Positions 35,248 through 44,182 of a DNA stretch of 64,000 bases are shown here, piece after piece. The translations under genes and the position numbers were made by a program. How positions within the stretch are numbered: position 1 is the stretch's first letter; the number at the start of each line of letters is the position of its first letter. Origin of the DNA: Haladaptatus sp. QDMS2 (GTDB lineage Archaea > Halobacteriota > Halobacteria > Halobacteriales > Halococcaceae); the NCBI RefSeq assembly GCF_029338295.1, contig NZ_CP119792.1:534244-598243 (forward strand), read 5' to 3'. A model generated the notes under the pieces. That model was not told where the DNA came from and made no database searches. It saw only the letters and a list, made by a program, of their open reading frames with translations.

Positions 35248-36174
35248 ATGGAGATACTCGTTACCGGTGGTGCGGGCTTCATCGGTTCCAATTTCGTTCG
35301 ATTTCTTCTCGAGGAACGCGATGACTCTGTGATTACACTTGATGCACTCACATATGCCGGTTCACGTGATAATCTCGACGGTGTACTCGACAGTCCGAAT
35401 CACCGATTCGTCGAAGGCGATATTCGCGACCGTGAGCTCGTAGACGAACTCATGACCAAGGTAGATGTGGTTGTTAACTTCGCCGCTGAGTCTCACGTCG
35501 ACCGTTCTATCAACGGTGCAGAACCGTTCGTGTCGACGAACGTCCAGGGAACGCAGACGCTACTCGATGCCGCCCTTGAAGCTGACATCGACCGATTCCT
35601 TCAGATATCAACTGACGAGGTCTATGGCGAGATTCACGAGGGTCTGTTTACCGAAGACGACCCACTCAATCCCAGAAACCCGTATTCAGCAACGAAAGCC
35701 GGCGCAGACCTACTCGTTCAGAGCTACGGGGAGACCCACGGCCTTCCCACGCTCATCACGCGCACGTGCAACAACTTCGGTCCGCGCCAGCACCCCGAGA
35801 AGCTCATTCCAAAATTCATTCAACGGGCTGTGAAAGGCGAGACGCTCCCAGTGTACGGCGATGGGTCGAACGTTCGTGAGTGGATCTACGTCGAAGACAA
35901 CTGCACGGCACTTGACACGGTGCTCCGTGAGGGAGAGCTCGGCGAAGTGTACAATATCGGGAGTGGTGAAGAACTCTCGAACATAGAGACCACTGAAAAG
36001 ATTCTGGAAGCTGTTGGTGGTTCCTCCGAACAGATCGAGTTCGTCGAAGACCGAGCTGGCCACGATCAGCGATACGCCATCGATGCAACCAAGATTAAAG
36101 AACTTAGCTGGGAGCCAACATGGAGCTTTGACGAAGGTCTCGAAGCCTGCGTTGACTATTATCTTTCTACCTGA
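35248..36174 (+). CDS. rmlB: dTDP-glucose 4,6-dehydratase
   Basis: 308 residues. MEILVTGGAGFIGSNFVRFL (NAD motif), VVVNFAAESHVDRSI, TNVQGTQTLLDAALE, FLQISTDEVYGEI (catalytic Thr-Asp-Glu), NPYSATKAGADLLV (YxxxK), RTCNNFGPRQHPEKLIPKFI, and GHDQRYAIDATKI. It removes water from dTDP-glucose to form the 4-keto-6-deoxy sugar. It is followed 2 bases later by a nudix gene, so the two form one operon. Confidence 0.94.
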   Translation: MEILVTGGAGFIGSNFVRFLLEERDDSVITLDALTYAGSRDNLDGVLDSPNHRFVEGDIRDRELVDELMTKVDVVVNFAAESHVDRSINGAEPFVSTNVQGTQTLLDAALEADIDRFLQISTDEVYGEIHEGLFTEDDPLNPRNPYSATKAGADLLVQSYGETHGLPTLITRTCNNFGPRQHPEKLIPKFIQRAVKGETLPVYGDGSNVREWIYVEDNCTALDTVLREGELGEVYNIGSGEELSNIETTEKILEAVGGSSEQIEFVEDRAGHDQRYAIDATKIKELSWEPTWSFDEGLEACVDYYLST

Positions 36175-36176
36175 AA

Positions 36177-36638
36177 ATGTCTAATGAATCGCTAGAGGAC
36201 GGCAAACCAATCCCTGACGACGAGTGGGAAGCAATCGTTCGTAATGTGCCACTGGTTTCGGTCGATTTGGTGATACGACACGAGGGCGGAGTTGTACTTG
36301 GGCTCCGGGAGAACGAACCTGTCCGTGGTGAATGGTTCGTACCTGGGGGCACTGTGATGAAGAACGAGACTCTCACTGACGCAGCCCACCGGGTTGCACG
36401 TGATGAACTAGGCATTAACGTAACGATTGAAGAACGATTGGGGACATTCGAACACTTCTATAACACCTCTGAAATTGCAGGAGTCGATTCAAAGCACTAC
36501 CTGGCTACGGCATTCGTGGTTACCCTCAATGTAGACGAACTCAGTCCCGATGAACAGCATAGTCAGTTGAGGGTTTTCGAACCCCCATACGAAAACCTGC
36601 ATCCGTATGTCGAACGCTACCTCTCAAAATTGGATTGA
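36177..36638 (+). CDS. Nudix hydrolase, GDP-mannose mannosyl hydrolase-like
   Basis: 153 residues. The Nudix-box region reads PGGTVMKNETLTDAAHRVAR then DELG, retaining the metal-binding Glu residues of G(x5)E(x7)RE in the looser form seen in Gmm/NudD proteins. N-terminal VPLVSVDLVIRHEGGVVLGL and RGEWFVPGG also fit Gmm. It probably hydrolyses a nucleotide-sugar such as GDP-mannose, controlling precursor supply. Starts 2 bases after the rmlB stop. Confidence 0.8.
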   Translation: MSNESLEDGKPIPDDEWEAIVRNVPLVSVDLVIRHEGGVVLGLRENEPVRGEWFVPGGTVMKNETLTDAAHRVARDELGINVTIEERLGTFEHFYNTSEIAGVDSKHYLATAFVVTLNVDELSPDEQHSQLRVFEPPYENLHPYVERYLSKLD

Positions 36639-36902
36639 AGGGTTTCTTCTCGTCGTAGTTACCGCTGATTATTCTTTTTGAGATAGCTGCCGCCACTGGC
36701 CAACTGCTTTTGTGAACTCGTTCACCACACCAACCAGTGTCTGTGCCCAGCCAGAGCCTATGTACTAACGAGGACTCTTCGGAAGGGACCACCCACACGC
36801 AACGCTCACCGCCCCTTTCACTTCCGCGGTTCTTCCAAGGGGAATCGCCAAGATGTCCTTCAAAACTCCGCTCTGGTCTCTATATCACTCTCTGACTGAA
36901 TC

Positions 36903-37472
36903 CTATCCCCCACCTCCTGTGGTGAACTGGTTCACATCCCCGTGATTGCTATGAACTTCCTCACAGTCTACGAGTAGCGCCTTGCGCTTTTGCTTCACTC
37001 CTGTGCTTGTCTGGACCGACTGAGCTTCCCGCAACTGACATCCGTCGACCGATTTGGCCATCGCCTCTAACAGGTCGTAGGCGTACCGTCGCGAGACTCC
37101 CACACAGCCTTTGATTTCCGTTGCGGAGACAGACACCCGAGACTGGTCCCCACGTTGCTTGTTTGCTGCGTACTCGAGGATGACTACGAATTTCTGCTCT
37201 TTCGTGGATGCTTCTGGTGAAATATCACCAAACTGTGTGAGGCGCTCATCGACCTCTGCGAGATGTGTCTCTATCTCATGCAATCGCTCACTGAACTCTC
37301 GACCCTCATTGGGTAGGTCTTCCATCGACTCAATATCCGCTGCAATTGCGTGGCGCACCGTCGCTGTGAGCAAAGGGATGCACTGTCCAGTTACGGTTGC
37401 AAGCGTCTCCTCAATCTCTTCAACTGCTATCTCCAGCTCATTGAGTCGGGCGATTACCTCCTCATCGCTCAC
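36903..37472 (-). CDS. Coiled-coil plus winged-helix protein, plasmid/virus type
   Basis: 189 residues. Residues 1-85 are a heptad-rich coiled coil (IARLNELEIAVEEIEETLATV; FSERLHEIETHLAEVDERL). Residues about 88-150 form a winged helix (QKFVVILEYAANKQRGDQSRVSVSATEIKGCVGVSRRYAYDLLEAM). Dimeric coiled-coil/HTH proteins like this are common near haloarchaeal plasmid origins, and it sits 1.3 kb from the orc1/cdc6 gene. A partition or copy-control role is possible but unproven. The C-terminus is Gly-rich. Confidence 0.65.
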   Translation of the reverse strand: MSDEEVIARLNELEIAVEEIEETLATVTGQCIPLLTATVRHAIAADIESMEDLPNEGREFSERLHEIETHLAEVDERLTQFGDISPEASTKEQKFVVILEYAANKQRGDQSRVSVSATEIKGCVGVSRRYAYDLLEAMAKSVDGCQLREAQSVQTSTGVKQKRKALLVDCEEVHSNHGDVNQFTTGGGG

Positions 37473-37763
37473 GAAAAATCACCACTATGCACTCGCCATA
37501 CAAATCGGTCGATTGGCCCGATTGCTCGCAGAAACTCAGCGATCTGTCCGGAATCGTTTTCACGATGTATTGTCGTATCTTTCATTGCTTCTCACACGGG
37601 AAGCGCGGTCAGGTGTTCCAGCACCTGGCCATTTTGTGCGATACCGCGCTTCGTCCAGAGACACAACTGGGGGTGGTATAATTATTGTGATTAGCACATT
37701 CTAAAAACAATAACGATTGGACTTGCCCAATCATTATATTCACATCCCCTGAATTCACGTTCA

Positions 37764-37970
37764 ATGCCGGCTATCTCTCTCAATCCAACCGACAACGCAG
37801 TTCTTGATCTTCTCACTGAGGGTCGATGTACGCCCTCGTACATCGCCCAGGAAACGTCCTACTCTCGAGGGAACATCCAGAACCGCCTCCTCAGACTCGT
37901 CGAACACGGGTACGTTCGTCAACTCGGTGGTGGCCTCTACGAACTCTCAGAAGACCCTCGTTCATCCTAA
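37764..37970 (+). CDS. Small winged-helix repressor (phiH1-repressor-like)
   Basis: 68 residues that are essentially one winged helix: NPTDNAVLDLLTEGRCTPSYIAQETSYSRGNIQNRLLRLVEHGYVRQLGGGLYEL. This layout, with the wing ending in LYEL, matches the small phiH1-type repressors of haloarchaeal proviruses and plasmids. It lies just left of the repeat array. Autoregulation is likely. Confidence 0.7.
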   Translation: MPAISLNPTDNAVLDLLTEGRCTPSYIAQETSYSRGNIQNRLLRLVEHGYVRQLGGGLYELSEDPRSS

Positions 37971-38000
37971 CGCTCGGAACGTCGGACCAACTGGCTGAGG

Positions 38001-38695
38001 ACATGCGAAATGAACTCTCTTTCTACGCCAATTTAGAGCCACGATCTTGGAAAAAGACATACGAAATGCACTCTCATTTTCACACTTCACGTCGTGTCGT
38101 AGGCAACAGGAATTGAGCTGACGAGAGACCAATGACTGGTGCTCTCTCGAGTTTTCTTGCCAGGATTCGCGGGTTGCGTTTGGGCGAGAATTTCTTACCA
38201 AACATTTGGAAGCGTTGTGAGAAGCATTGTTTGGTAAGAAATTAAAATCGTATCCTCGCTGCTGTGCGTTGGAATGTAACTCTCCTATATCGCACGGACA
38301 TCTCGAAGGTCGACGGGTAGACTGACCTTGCATTCGCAGAGGGAGGGTAGGTTTCGTCTGTTCACAGGAAGTAGGCGTCGTCTCTGTGTAGAATTCTACC
38401 AAGTGAGGATCTTACCAGTCCACCAACGGCAAACCGAGAGCAGTTTGGGTTGGGGTGAGGGGGTAGATTTCGTCTGTTCACGGCGGAGACACGCCCTCTC
38501 GCTGTAGAATTTCCGGAGGAGTAGTACTCAGAGGGGGTAGGTTTCGTCTGTTCCTGAAGGAACCGGCTCCCCACCAAAAGCAGGAATGAGGGAGAGTACA
38601 TTTCGTTTGTTCCCACGCAATTTCAGCAGATAGACGACCTATAGAGCCAGATTACAATTAGAGGTATAACAAACGAAACAGACGAAACACTCTAC
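38001..38695. repeat. Left arm of origin repeat array
   Basis: Copies of a roughly 20-bp motif upstream of orc1/cdc6. Inverted copies (GGGTAGRTTTCGTCTGTTC) lie at 38345-38365, 38461-38481, 38535-38554, and a variant at 38592-38613. A direct copy is at 38677-38695 (AACAGACGAAACACTCTAC), and two degenerate direct copies (ACATRCGAAATG) are at 38001 and 38057. The stretch 38640-38710 is AT-richer and could be the unwinding element. Copies facing opposite ways around an Orc1/Cdc6 gene are typical of archaeal origins; assignment as origin is inference. Confidence 0.8.
38189..38243. repeat. Perfect 16-bp inverted repeat
   Basis: AATTTCTTACCAAACA at 38189-38204 is matched exactly by its reverse complement at 38228-38243, leaving a 23-base spacer. 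It lies between the small repressor gene and the origin repeats. Could be an operator, a terminator-like hairpin, or a recombination site. Confidence 0.7.
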
Positions 38696-38755
38696 TTTAA
38701 CGAAACAGAAAACCTGTGATTTTATCAATGGGTGGTGAGTGCGTATGAATATCAT

Positions 38756-39970
38756 ATGCCATCCGACGCGTCGAACCCGTTCAACGAGGTGACTCACACA
38801 CTTTTTTCTCGCAAGGAAGTTCTGAAGGAGGACTACCAGCCAGATCAGATCCTTGAACGGGACCAGGAGATTGCCGCCTATCGAGATGCACTCTCTGACG
38901 TGCTGTTTGGCAGGTCACCACCGAACATATTCGTCTACGGGAAAACAGGGGTTGGAAAGACGGTTGTGACGCGCTACATCCTTGACGCACTCGAAGAGGA
39001 AGCAGAGTCGCGAGAAAGTGCCGATGACCTCACCGTTCTATTCGGAAATTGTACCAACGAAAGTACGTACAGCATTCTCCGTCGTCACATCAACCAGCTC
39101 AAATCATCTGCGGAGAAACCCTTCCCAAAACGGGGCCTTTCGACGCGCGATGCGCTCGACGCATTCTACGAACACCTCGACGACCACGGTGGGTCGTTCC
39201 TGCTTGTCCTCGATGAAATCGACCACCTGAAAGACTTGGATAACCTTCTGTATGAACTCCCACGTGCCCGGGCGAATGACCACATCACCAACGCCCGTGT
39301 CGGAATAATCGGCATCAGCAATGACTACACGTTCAGGAATCGCCTCTCTGCAAAGGTCAAAAGTTCACTCCGTGAAGAGGAGATTTCGTTCACCCCATAC
39401 GATGCAAACCAGCTACGAACCATCCTGGAACACCGCGCAAAACTCGCGTTTGCCGATGGAGCGTGTGATGAATCAGCCCTTTCGCTGAGTGCGGGACTCG
39501 CAGCGCGGGACTCGGGTAACGCCCGACAAGCCCTTGATCTCCTGCTCACTGGAGGTGTCCTTGCCGAACGTGCAGAGGACGACGTCGTCAGAGACACGCA
39601 CATCGAAACCGCCTCAAAAGAGGTCGAACGCGGCCACCTCAAAAACAAAATCCAAGACCAAACTATCCACACGCAGTACGTGCTCGAAGCAGTTGCCCGT
39701 CTCGACGTCATCGAGGATCTTCCTGCGCGGTCAAAGACCATTCAATCGACTTACGAAGACGTTGCGAATCATTGGGGAGATAGTCCTCTCCAATCTCTCA
39801 AGAGCGTTCAGAACCACCTCTCTGAACTGTCGATGCTCGGGTTCCTTACGATGAACGACAGAAATAGTGGACAATCAGGAGGTCGATTCTACCAATACGA
39901 CCTCGATTTCGATGCCGAGACTGTCTTCGAAGTTCGCCAGGAACTTGAACAAAAGCGTTCGCTCGAATGA
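38756..39970 (+). CDS. Orc1/Cdc6 replication initiator
   Basis: 404 residues from ATG at 38756 (MPSDASNPF); GTG at 38732 is an alternative. AAA+ domain: Walker A GKTGVGKT (residues 62-69), Walker B LLVLDEID (Asp at about 153), sensor-1 IGISND, and arginine-rich sensor-2 region ARDSGNARQALDLL. C-terminal winged helix about residues 300-395 (LPARSKTIQSTYEDVANHW; VQNHLSELSMLGFLTM). It binds origin repeats and loads MCM. Its own gene is flanked on both sides by the repeat array, as is usual for haloarchaeal replicons. Confidence 0.95.
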   Translation: MPSDASNPFNEVTHTLFSRKEVLKEDYQPDQILERDQEIAAYRDALSDVLFGRSPPNIFVYGKTGVGKTVVTRYILDALEEEAESRESADDLTVLFGNCTNESTYSILRRHINQLKSSAEKPFPKRGLSTRDALDAFYEHLDDHGGSFLLVLDEIDHLKDLDNLLYELPRARANDHITNARVGIIGISNDYTFRNRLSAKVKSSLREEEISFTPYDANQLRTILEHRAKLAFADGACDESALSLSAGLAARDSGNARQALDLLLTGGVLAERAEDDVVRDTHIETASKEVERGHLKNKIQDQTIHTQYVLEAVARLDVIEDLPARSKTIQSTYEDVANHWGDSPLQSLKSVQNHLSELSMLGFLTMNDRNSGQSGGRFYQYDLDFDAETVFEVRQELEQKRSLE

Positions 39971-39977
39971 GCGCCCT

Positions 39978-40751
39978 GAACAGACGAAAGCTATCCTCTC
40001 CGGCAACCCATTCACGCGAAATACTACCCGTTCAAGGCTTGTATCCTCCGCGAACAGACGAAAGCTACCCTCCTCCATGCCAGTATTCGATGTAGAGTTG
40101 TCTTCACCAAGAATTGACGAAATCTACCCTCTCGGACCAGCAATTCCCATGAAATTCTGTTGGGTGATCGGTTGTATCTCCTGTGAACAAACGAAATGTA
40201 CTCTCCCTCCCACCAGGGTTTGATGGATGACTTTCTTCAGAACAGACGAAAGCTACCCCCTGCGAATTCCACTTCCTTATGAAATTCTACAGCGAGAGGG
40301 CACTTATCCACCGTGAACAGACGAAATCTACCCCCCCCTCCGATGAGTAACCACCACGAAATTCTGTACAGAGACGAGTCTTATCTCTTGAGAACAGACG
40401 AAATGTACTCTCCCCCTCTCCAGAATTTGATGGGTGGGTTCCTCTCCTCTGGAACAGACGAAAGTTTCCATCCCCGACAATCAAATTCCCTGAAATTCTA
40501 CAGTGAGACGGCGTCTATCCATCGTGAACAGACGAAACCTACCCCCTTCGATAAGCAACTCCCCCTAAGATTCTGTACAGCGATAGGCTGTATCTCCTGA
40601 GAACAAACGAAATGTACTCTCCCTCTCTCCAGAATTAGATGTGTTGCCTTCTTCATGAACAAGCGAAATGTACCCCTTCTGAATGCTATTTCCCATGAGA
40701 TACTGTAGATAGAAGGCGTGTATCTGCCGTGAACAGACGAAACCTACCCCC
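39978..40751. repeat. Right arm of origin repeat array (12 direct copies)
   Basis: Twelve direct copies of GAACAGACGAAAnnTACCC start at 39978, 40052, 40111, 40185, 40240, 40315, 40392, 40452, 40526, 40601, 40657 and 40731. Spacings are 55-77 bases, mostly 74-75 or 55-60. Two versions alternate loosely: ...ACCTACCCCC and ...AATGTACTCTCCCYC. A second motif, GAAATTCTRCAGYGAGA, sits midway between several copies (40151, 40281, 40359, 40491, 40569) and recurs inverted in the left arm. These are candidate Orc1/Cdc6 binding sites, more numerous and more regular than a usual archaeal origin. Confidence 0.85.
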
Positions 40752-40853
40752 CACTATCTCGTTCAAGCAACTCGGAGGTGTTGTCCACTCTGACTGACGA
40801 TACTCGTCGCAAAACACACGAGCGGAAAGAATGAGACTCCTCGACTACGCACT

Positions 40854-41270
40854 CTAAGCGTTTTCCACCGGGCGTGGCATTGACTCAATCTCCCGTATCT
40901 CGGGTGTTTTCTTCACCTTGGCGTAGGTTTCGCGCCACACGTCTTCGTTGAAGAGGTTGTTACGGTCGAACAACTCCCGCGCTTCCGAGGTGATACGATA
41001 GAACTTGTAGGGAAGGTCTCGACGCCGTTTACCTTTGGGGAACTCAACGGCCTTGACGACTCCCGCCTCAGTGAGCTTTCGGAAATGTCCCTCGATTGCG
41101 CTTCATCCGATGCTCGGGTTCGTGTACTCAAGTTCGGGGACACTTGGCAATCCCTTTGGGTGGCCGACGATATCCGAGAGGAGACTGGCACGTGTGTCTT
41201 GAGTTATGAGTTTGAGTGCGGTCCACGTATCGAACCCATCGGTTTCGCCCGGTTGACTGGTGTGTCCCAT
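40854..41270 (-). pseudogene. Winged-helix regulator gene with in-frame stop
   Basis: The reverse strand reads MGHTSQPGETDGFDTWTALK, ASLLSDIVGHPKGLPSVPEL and EYTNPSIG, then TGA at 41103-41105. It goes on in the same frame with SAIEGHFRKLTEAGVVKAVE, RRRDLPYKFYRITSEARELF, and a natural end at 40854. This is a 138-residue winged-helix protein of the same family as the one at 47017. The stop lies just before the recognition helix. Only one change is visible. Confidence 0.8.
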
Positions 41271-41562
41271 CAACGAGTTCTACGTTCCTAATGCGTACTA
41301 ACTGTAGTGGTCAACACTGTGATGGTCTATACTGGGATAGTTATTGACTCATTCTTCCAACCGAGACAGGGAACGAAACTCCTCAATAAATCTGGTTCAA
41401 TCTAACCGAATCAGCTGAGCGTCGCCTTGAACTGATACCGATTCAATACACTCGAAACCGGAAGGTCGTACAGACCCCCATCATTGGTGTGGTAATCGTA
41501 CGCCTCGTCATCCGGCTCAAATGCACCAAAGATACGGAAGTCTACAGAAATCGAGGCAGAGT

Positions 41563-41640
41563 GCCTCGGGGTCTACGAGAGAGCGTGCTCTCTCGTGATA
41601 ACGAGAGACCTGCGGTCTCTCGAACCACTTGTCCCCGAGG
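41563..41640. repeat. Nested hairpins (cruciform-like element)
   Basis: An outer stem CCTCGGGG (41564-41571) / CCCCGAGG (41633-41640) encloses two perfect 9-bp hairpins: CGAGAGAGC/GCTCTCTCG (41576-41584, 41587-41595) and CGAGAGACC/GGTCTCTCG (41602-41610, 41614-41622). It lies just past the 3' end of the HTH gene at 41653. Could be a structured RNA, a small non-autonomous element, or a strong terminator. Confidence 0.65.
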
Positions 41641-41652
41641 TACTTCACTCAT

Positions 41653-42051
41653 TCACTCTAAGTTAGTTTCGAGTTCCGCGAGTTCTGCATCAAGATCTTC
41701 GTCGGTTCTCCCCTCCCCGATTTTACGCGTAGGTTCCTCAGGAGTGGTGTCGGATCGGTGGTGTCCGAACATGCGGTAGAGCTGGTCGAGGTTTGAGAGA
41801 TATCGCTGGATGTCTGTTCGGTCGCTGAGAGCGTGGTAGTACCCGTCACTGGTTTTACCGACGTAGTCGGTGTCATAGAGGCGTTTGAGCGTGGTGGTTG
41901 CGGTGCCTCGAGGGATATCGAGTTCGTCTGTAACGTCCTTTGGAGTGTATCCCCATTCCGGGTTCTCGTACAGGAATTGTACGATGTCGGATTTGGTGGT
42001 TCCGGGTTTGAGATTGAGTTCCGGAACGTGTGATTCGAGATGAACCGGCAT
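41653..42051 (-). CDS. Winged-helix regulator
   Basis: 132 residues. Winged helix about residues 20-80: TKSDIVQFLYENPEWGYTPKDVTDELDIPRGTATTTLKRLYDTDYVGKTSDGYYHAL. A helical, acidic C-terminus (DAELAELETNLE) follows. It is similar in plan to 48004-48381 and 60698-61051, which look like antitoxin-type regulators. Here no toxin gene follows, only the nested hairpins. Orphan regulator. Confidence 0.75.
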   Translation of the reverse strand: MPVHLESHVPELNLKPGTTKSDIVQFLYENPEWGYTPKDVTDELDIPRGTATTTLKRLYDTDYVGKTSDGYYHALSDRTDIQRYLSNLDQLYRMFGHHRSDTTPEEPTRKIGEGRTDEDLDAELAELETNLE

Positions 42052-42170
42052 TGTAATCGAATGTAGCTCATAGTAGCATAAAGTAGTATCGGACAGATAT
42101 CACACCCTCAACAAGACCGCTATCAAAACTAGAGGTGGAGTGACAAAGGTTTCCACTAGAGGAGTGTATC

Positions 42171-42356
42171 GTGGAAGGTGACTTGGTGTCGATTCGTTTC
42201 ACAGCTCGCGGAGTCCACACCGGCGAATTCGATTATATTGAACCAACAGGGAATTCGTTCATAGTGGAGGCACTTGAAATGGTTCGAATGATGGATGGCG
42301 TAATCGTGAAGTACATCGAGGATAAGCCTCCAGATACTTTGTCTCGATTTCTGTAG
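42171..42356 (+). pseudogene. Fragment of a SnoaL-like ester cyclase
   Basis: 61 codons: GDLVSIRFTARGVHTGEFDYIEPTGNSF then VRMMDGVIVKYIEDKPPDTLS. The strands G-D-x-V-x-x-R-F-T-x-x-G-x-H-T-G-E-F and the P-x-T-G-x-S turn are the core of SnoaL/ester-cyclase proteins (about 130 residues). The N-terminal third is missing, and only a GTG is available as start. Likely a gene relic. Confidence 0.6.
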
Positions 42357-42599
42357 AGGTTGTTGCAATCGAGTTCGAGTCTTGGCGGTCTTGACTCTTT
42401 GAGGGCGTCTCATTCGAACACGCCCAGGTGAGACGAATTGTTCTTTCCATTTTCTTTGTAACGTGAATAAATCCCGTATAGAGCGGGCAATAGACGTCGG
42501 TTGAATCAAGGGTAATGACTGGATGCCATGACAGTGACCCATAATCTTGCTATCGCAACCTCTCGCATATATTTAAAAAACATGAATATATATTGCAAA

Positions 42600-42619
42600 T
42601 AGCTACCTACGAGTAGCTA
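42600..42619. promoter_or_regulatory. Palindromic operator at the start of the HTH gene
   Basis: AGCTAC (42601-42606) and GTAGCT (42613-42618) form an inverted repeat ending directly at the ATG of 42619. An AT-rich TATATTTAAA box lies about 30 bases upstream, so the transcript would begin at or near the ATG (leaderless). It fits an operator for self-repression. Confidence 0.55.
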
Positions 42620-43146
42620 TGACCGAGTTCGACCCGGCTCCCAATGTCGACGATACCGAGCGTCGATGGCAGACTGGAACGGACACGTTTGGCCGTGTCT
42701 ACGACGTGCTCCTCGGGATTACATCCCCGACGAAGTACACCGACATCGCTGAACTCGCAGACTGCTCGCCGAACGCCGCAAAAAAGCACCTCGAACGCTT
42801 AGCAGAGATGGGCATCGCCCGCGCTAACACAGAGAGCCGCCCGGCAACCTACGAGCGAAACGACGGCTACCTCGAATGGCAAGAGGCCAGTCGAATCGCA
42901 GCCGACCTCACTATCGAAGCGATCATCGCTCGCGTAGAAGCACTCGAAACGAAGCGTGCGGAGTACGAAGCCCAGTTCGAGACGACAGACCCCACAACCG
43001 TCAACGTATTTGACCACGATAGCCACGACACCATCCACGAACGGATGACCGCAATCAGCGAGTGGCAGGGCGTGATTCGCAACATCCGGCTGTACGAACT
43101 CGCTCGCCAGCTCTCCCAGAACGACGGGCACCTGATTCGCGCCTAA
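42619..43146 (+). CDS. Winged-helix DNA-binding protein, probable antitoxin
   Basis: 175 residues. Winged helix about residues 25-75 (DVLLGITSPTKYTDIAELADCSPNAAKKHLERLAEMGIARAN), then helical region RIAADLTIEAIIARVEALETKRAEYEAQF and a C-terminal helix bundle. The overall plan (HTH, then coiled part, then WEYN/WQGVIRN-like helix) is shared with 2291-2839 and 57012-57524. The TAA stop is directly followed by the ATG of 43147 with no gap, so translation is coupled to the TumE-like partner. Confidence 0.8.
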   Translation: MTEFDPAPNVDDTERRWQTGTDTFGRVYDVLLGITSPTKYTDIAELADCSPNAAKKHLERLAEMGIARANTESRPATYERNDGYLEWQEASRIAADLTIEAIIARVEALETKRAEYEAQFETTDPTTVNVFDHDSHDTIHERMTAISEWQGVIRNIRLYELARQLSQNDGHLIRA

Positions 43147-43578
43147 ATGAGCTTTCCGTCAGACGATTCGGCTAGTCCACCTGACCGCCAGACGTTGCGC
43201 CTCCTGGAACGCCACCTCTCGGCAGACCCCCTCGTCGCTGAAACGACGTTCGACCCAGATTCATACGAACCGCGCCTTCTCCACGTGCGATTTGATGCTG
43301 GCCACTATCCCGACTCGATAGCAGCAGCCAGACTCGACATTCGATGGTTTTCCACTGGCGATTTCTCCTATCACTACGTCGAGGACCACGAAGATGGTGA
43401 CCGCTGGGAGTGTCGATGGGATCGCCATCCGAACACGCATAACAGACGATTGCACTTCCACGAACCGCCAGATGCTCTTGAGATTACCGACCTCGAACTT
43501 CCGTCGCTGCACCCACTCGAGGTCTACTCGACAGTGCTCACTGCAATTGAGCGCCACATTGAGATGCTGTGGTCGTAG
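43147..43578 (+). CDS. TumE-like (DUF6516-like) putative toxin
   Basis: 143 residues. The core AARLDIRWFSTGDFSYHYVE then RWECRWDRHPNTHNRRLHFH matches the TumE/DUF6516 pattern: two strands, Y-H-Y, a C-x-W-D-x-H/P-N turn, then a His-rich strand. The C-terminal helix VYSTVLTAIERHIEMLW is also typical. It directly follows the HTH gene. A growth-inhibiting nuclease-like role has been proposed for TumE relatives; for this one it is inferred from family and context. Confidence 0.65.
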   Translation: MSFPSDDSASPPDRQTLRLLERHLSADPLVAETTFDPDSYEPRLLHVRFDAGHYPDSIAAARLDIRWFSTGDFSYHYVEDHEDGDRWECRWDRHPNTHNRRLHFHEPPDALEITDLELPSLHPLEVYSTVLTAIERHIEMLWS

Positions 43579-43828
43579 TACCTGTAGTGATAAGTCGAAC
43601 TCTCTCAACGAGATGGACATCATAGTCCTTCGATACGTAGAGAACCAGCAGGTGTGCAACTACAGCGTGAATGTAACACTACAGTCCTGGGACGCACGCT
43701 CTTAGTATACTCCCTTATATGTCGACTATACGTGAAATTCGTTTCGGCGTTCGCACGTATACTCGGTCATTGTTTCACAAACGCCCTCACGCAGCGTCTT
43801 TGTATTTCTAAAAGGGTCGAACGGTGGC

Positions 43829-44077
43829 CTATACGTTGGTAGCTCTCAGCAGTGATCTCGCGGTAGATGAAGCTTCGGAACATCCTCTGAATGAATATGG
43901 GGCCGGATGCCACGCTGGGTAGGAGTCCTCCAGGGCTTCGGTCGAAGCTGATGCCTGACCGATGGTTGTGACGAGGGACGTTCCATGGCGGTATATGTCT
44001 GCAATCTCGATACCGACGCTATACGCGTCAGCCAGCCGCCGTTCCCGTTCGATGGGCTTTTGGCGAGACTCAGACAT
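43829..44077 (-). CDS. Doubtful small hypothetical protein
   Basis: 82 codons, starting MSESRQKPIERERRLADAYS and GIEIADIYRHG. Composition and third-position GC look coding in the first 50 codons, but the C-terminal part is irregular and no family is recognised. It may be a gene relic. The surrounding 43579-44182 holds no other candidate. Confidence 0.25.
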   Translation of the reverse strand: MSESRQKPIERERRLADAYSVGIEIADIYRHGTSLVTTIGQASASTEALEDSYPAWHPAPYSFRGCSEASSTARSLLRATNV

Positions 44078-44182
44078 AACGACTCTTCGAGACCGTCGTT
44101 GTTGATGGTTACCAAGCTCTGGACGTGGGTACCGCGTCACGACAGAGAATAGGGCCACACCTGTAGCGGGAGAATGCTTATC

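Noticed and set aside
39978..40751. CRISPR array
   Set aside because: Repeats are only about 20 bp and degenerate, spacing alternates between about 55 and 75, and the spacers themselves share a second motif; no cas genes nearby.
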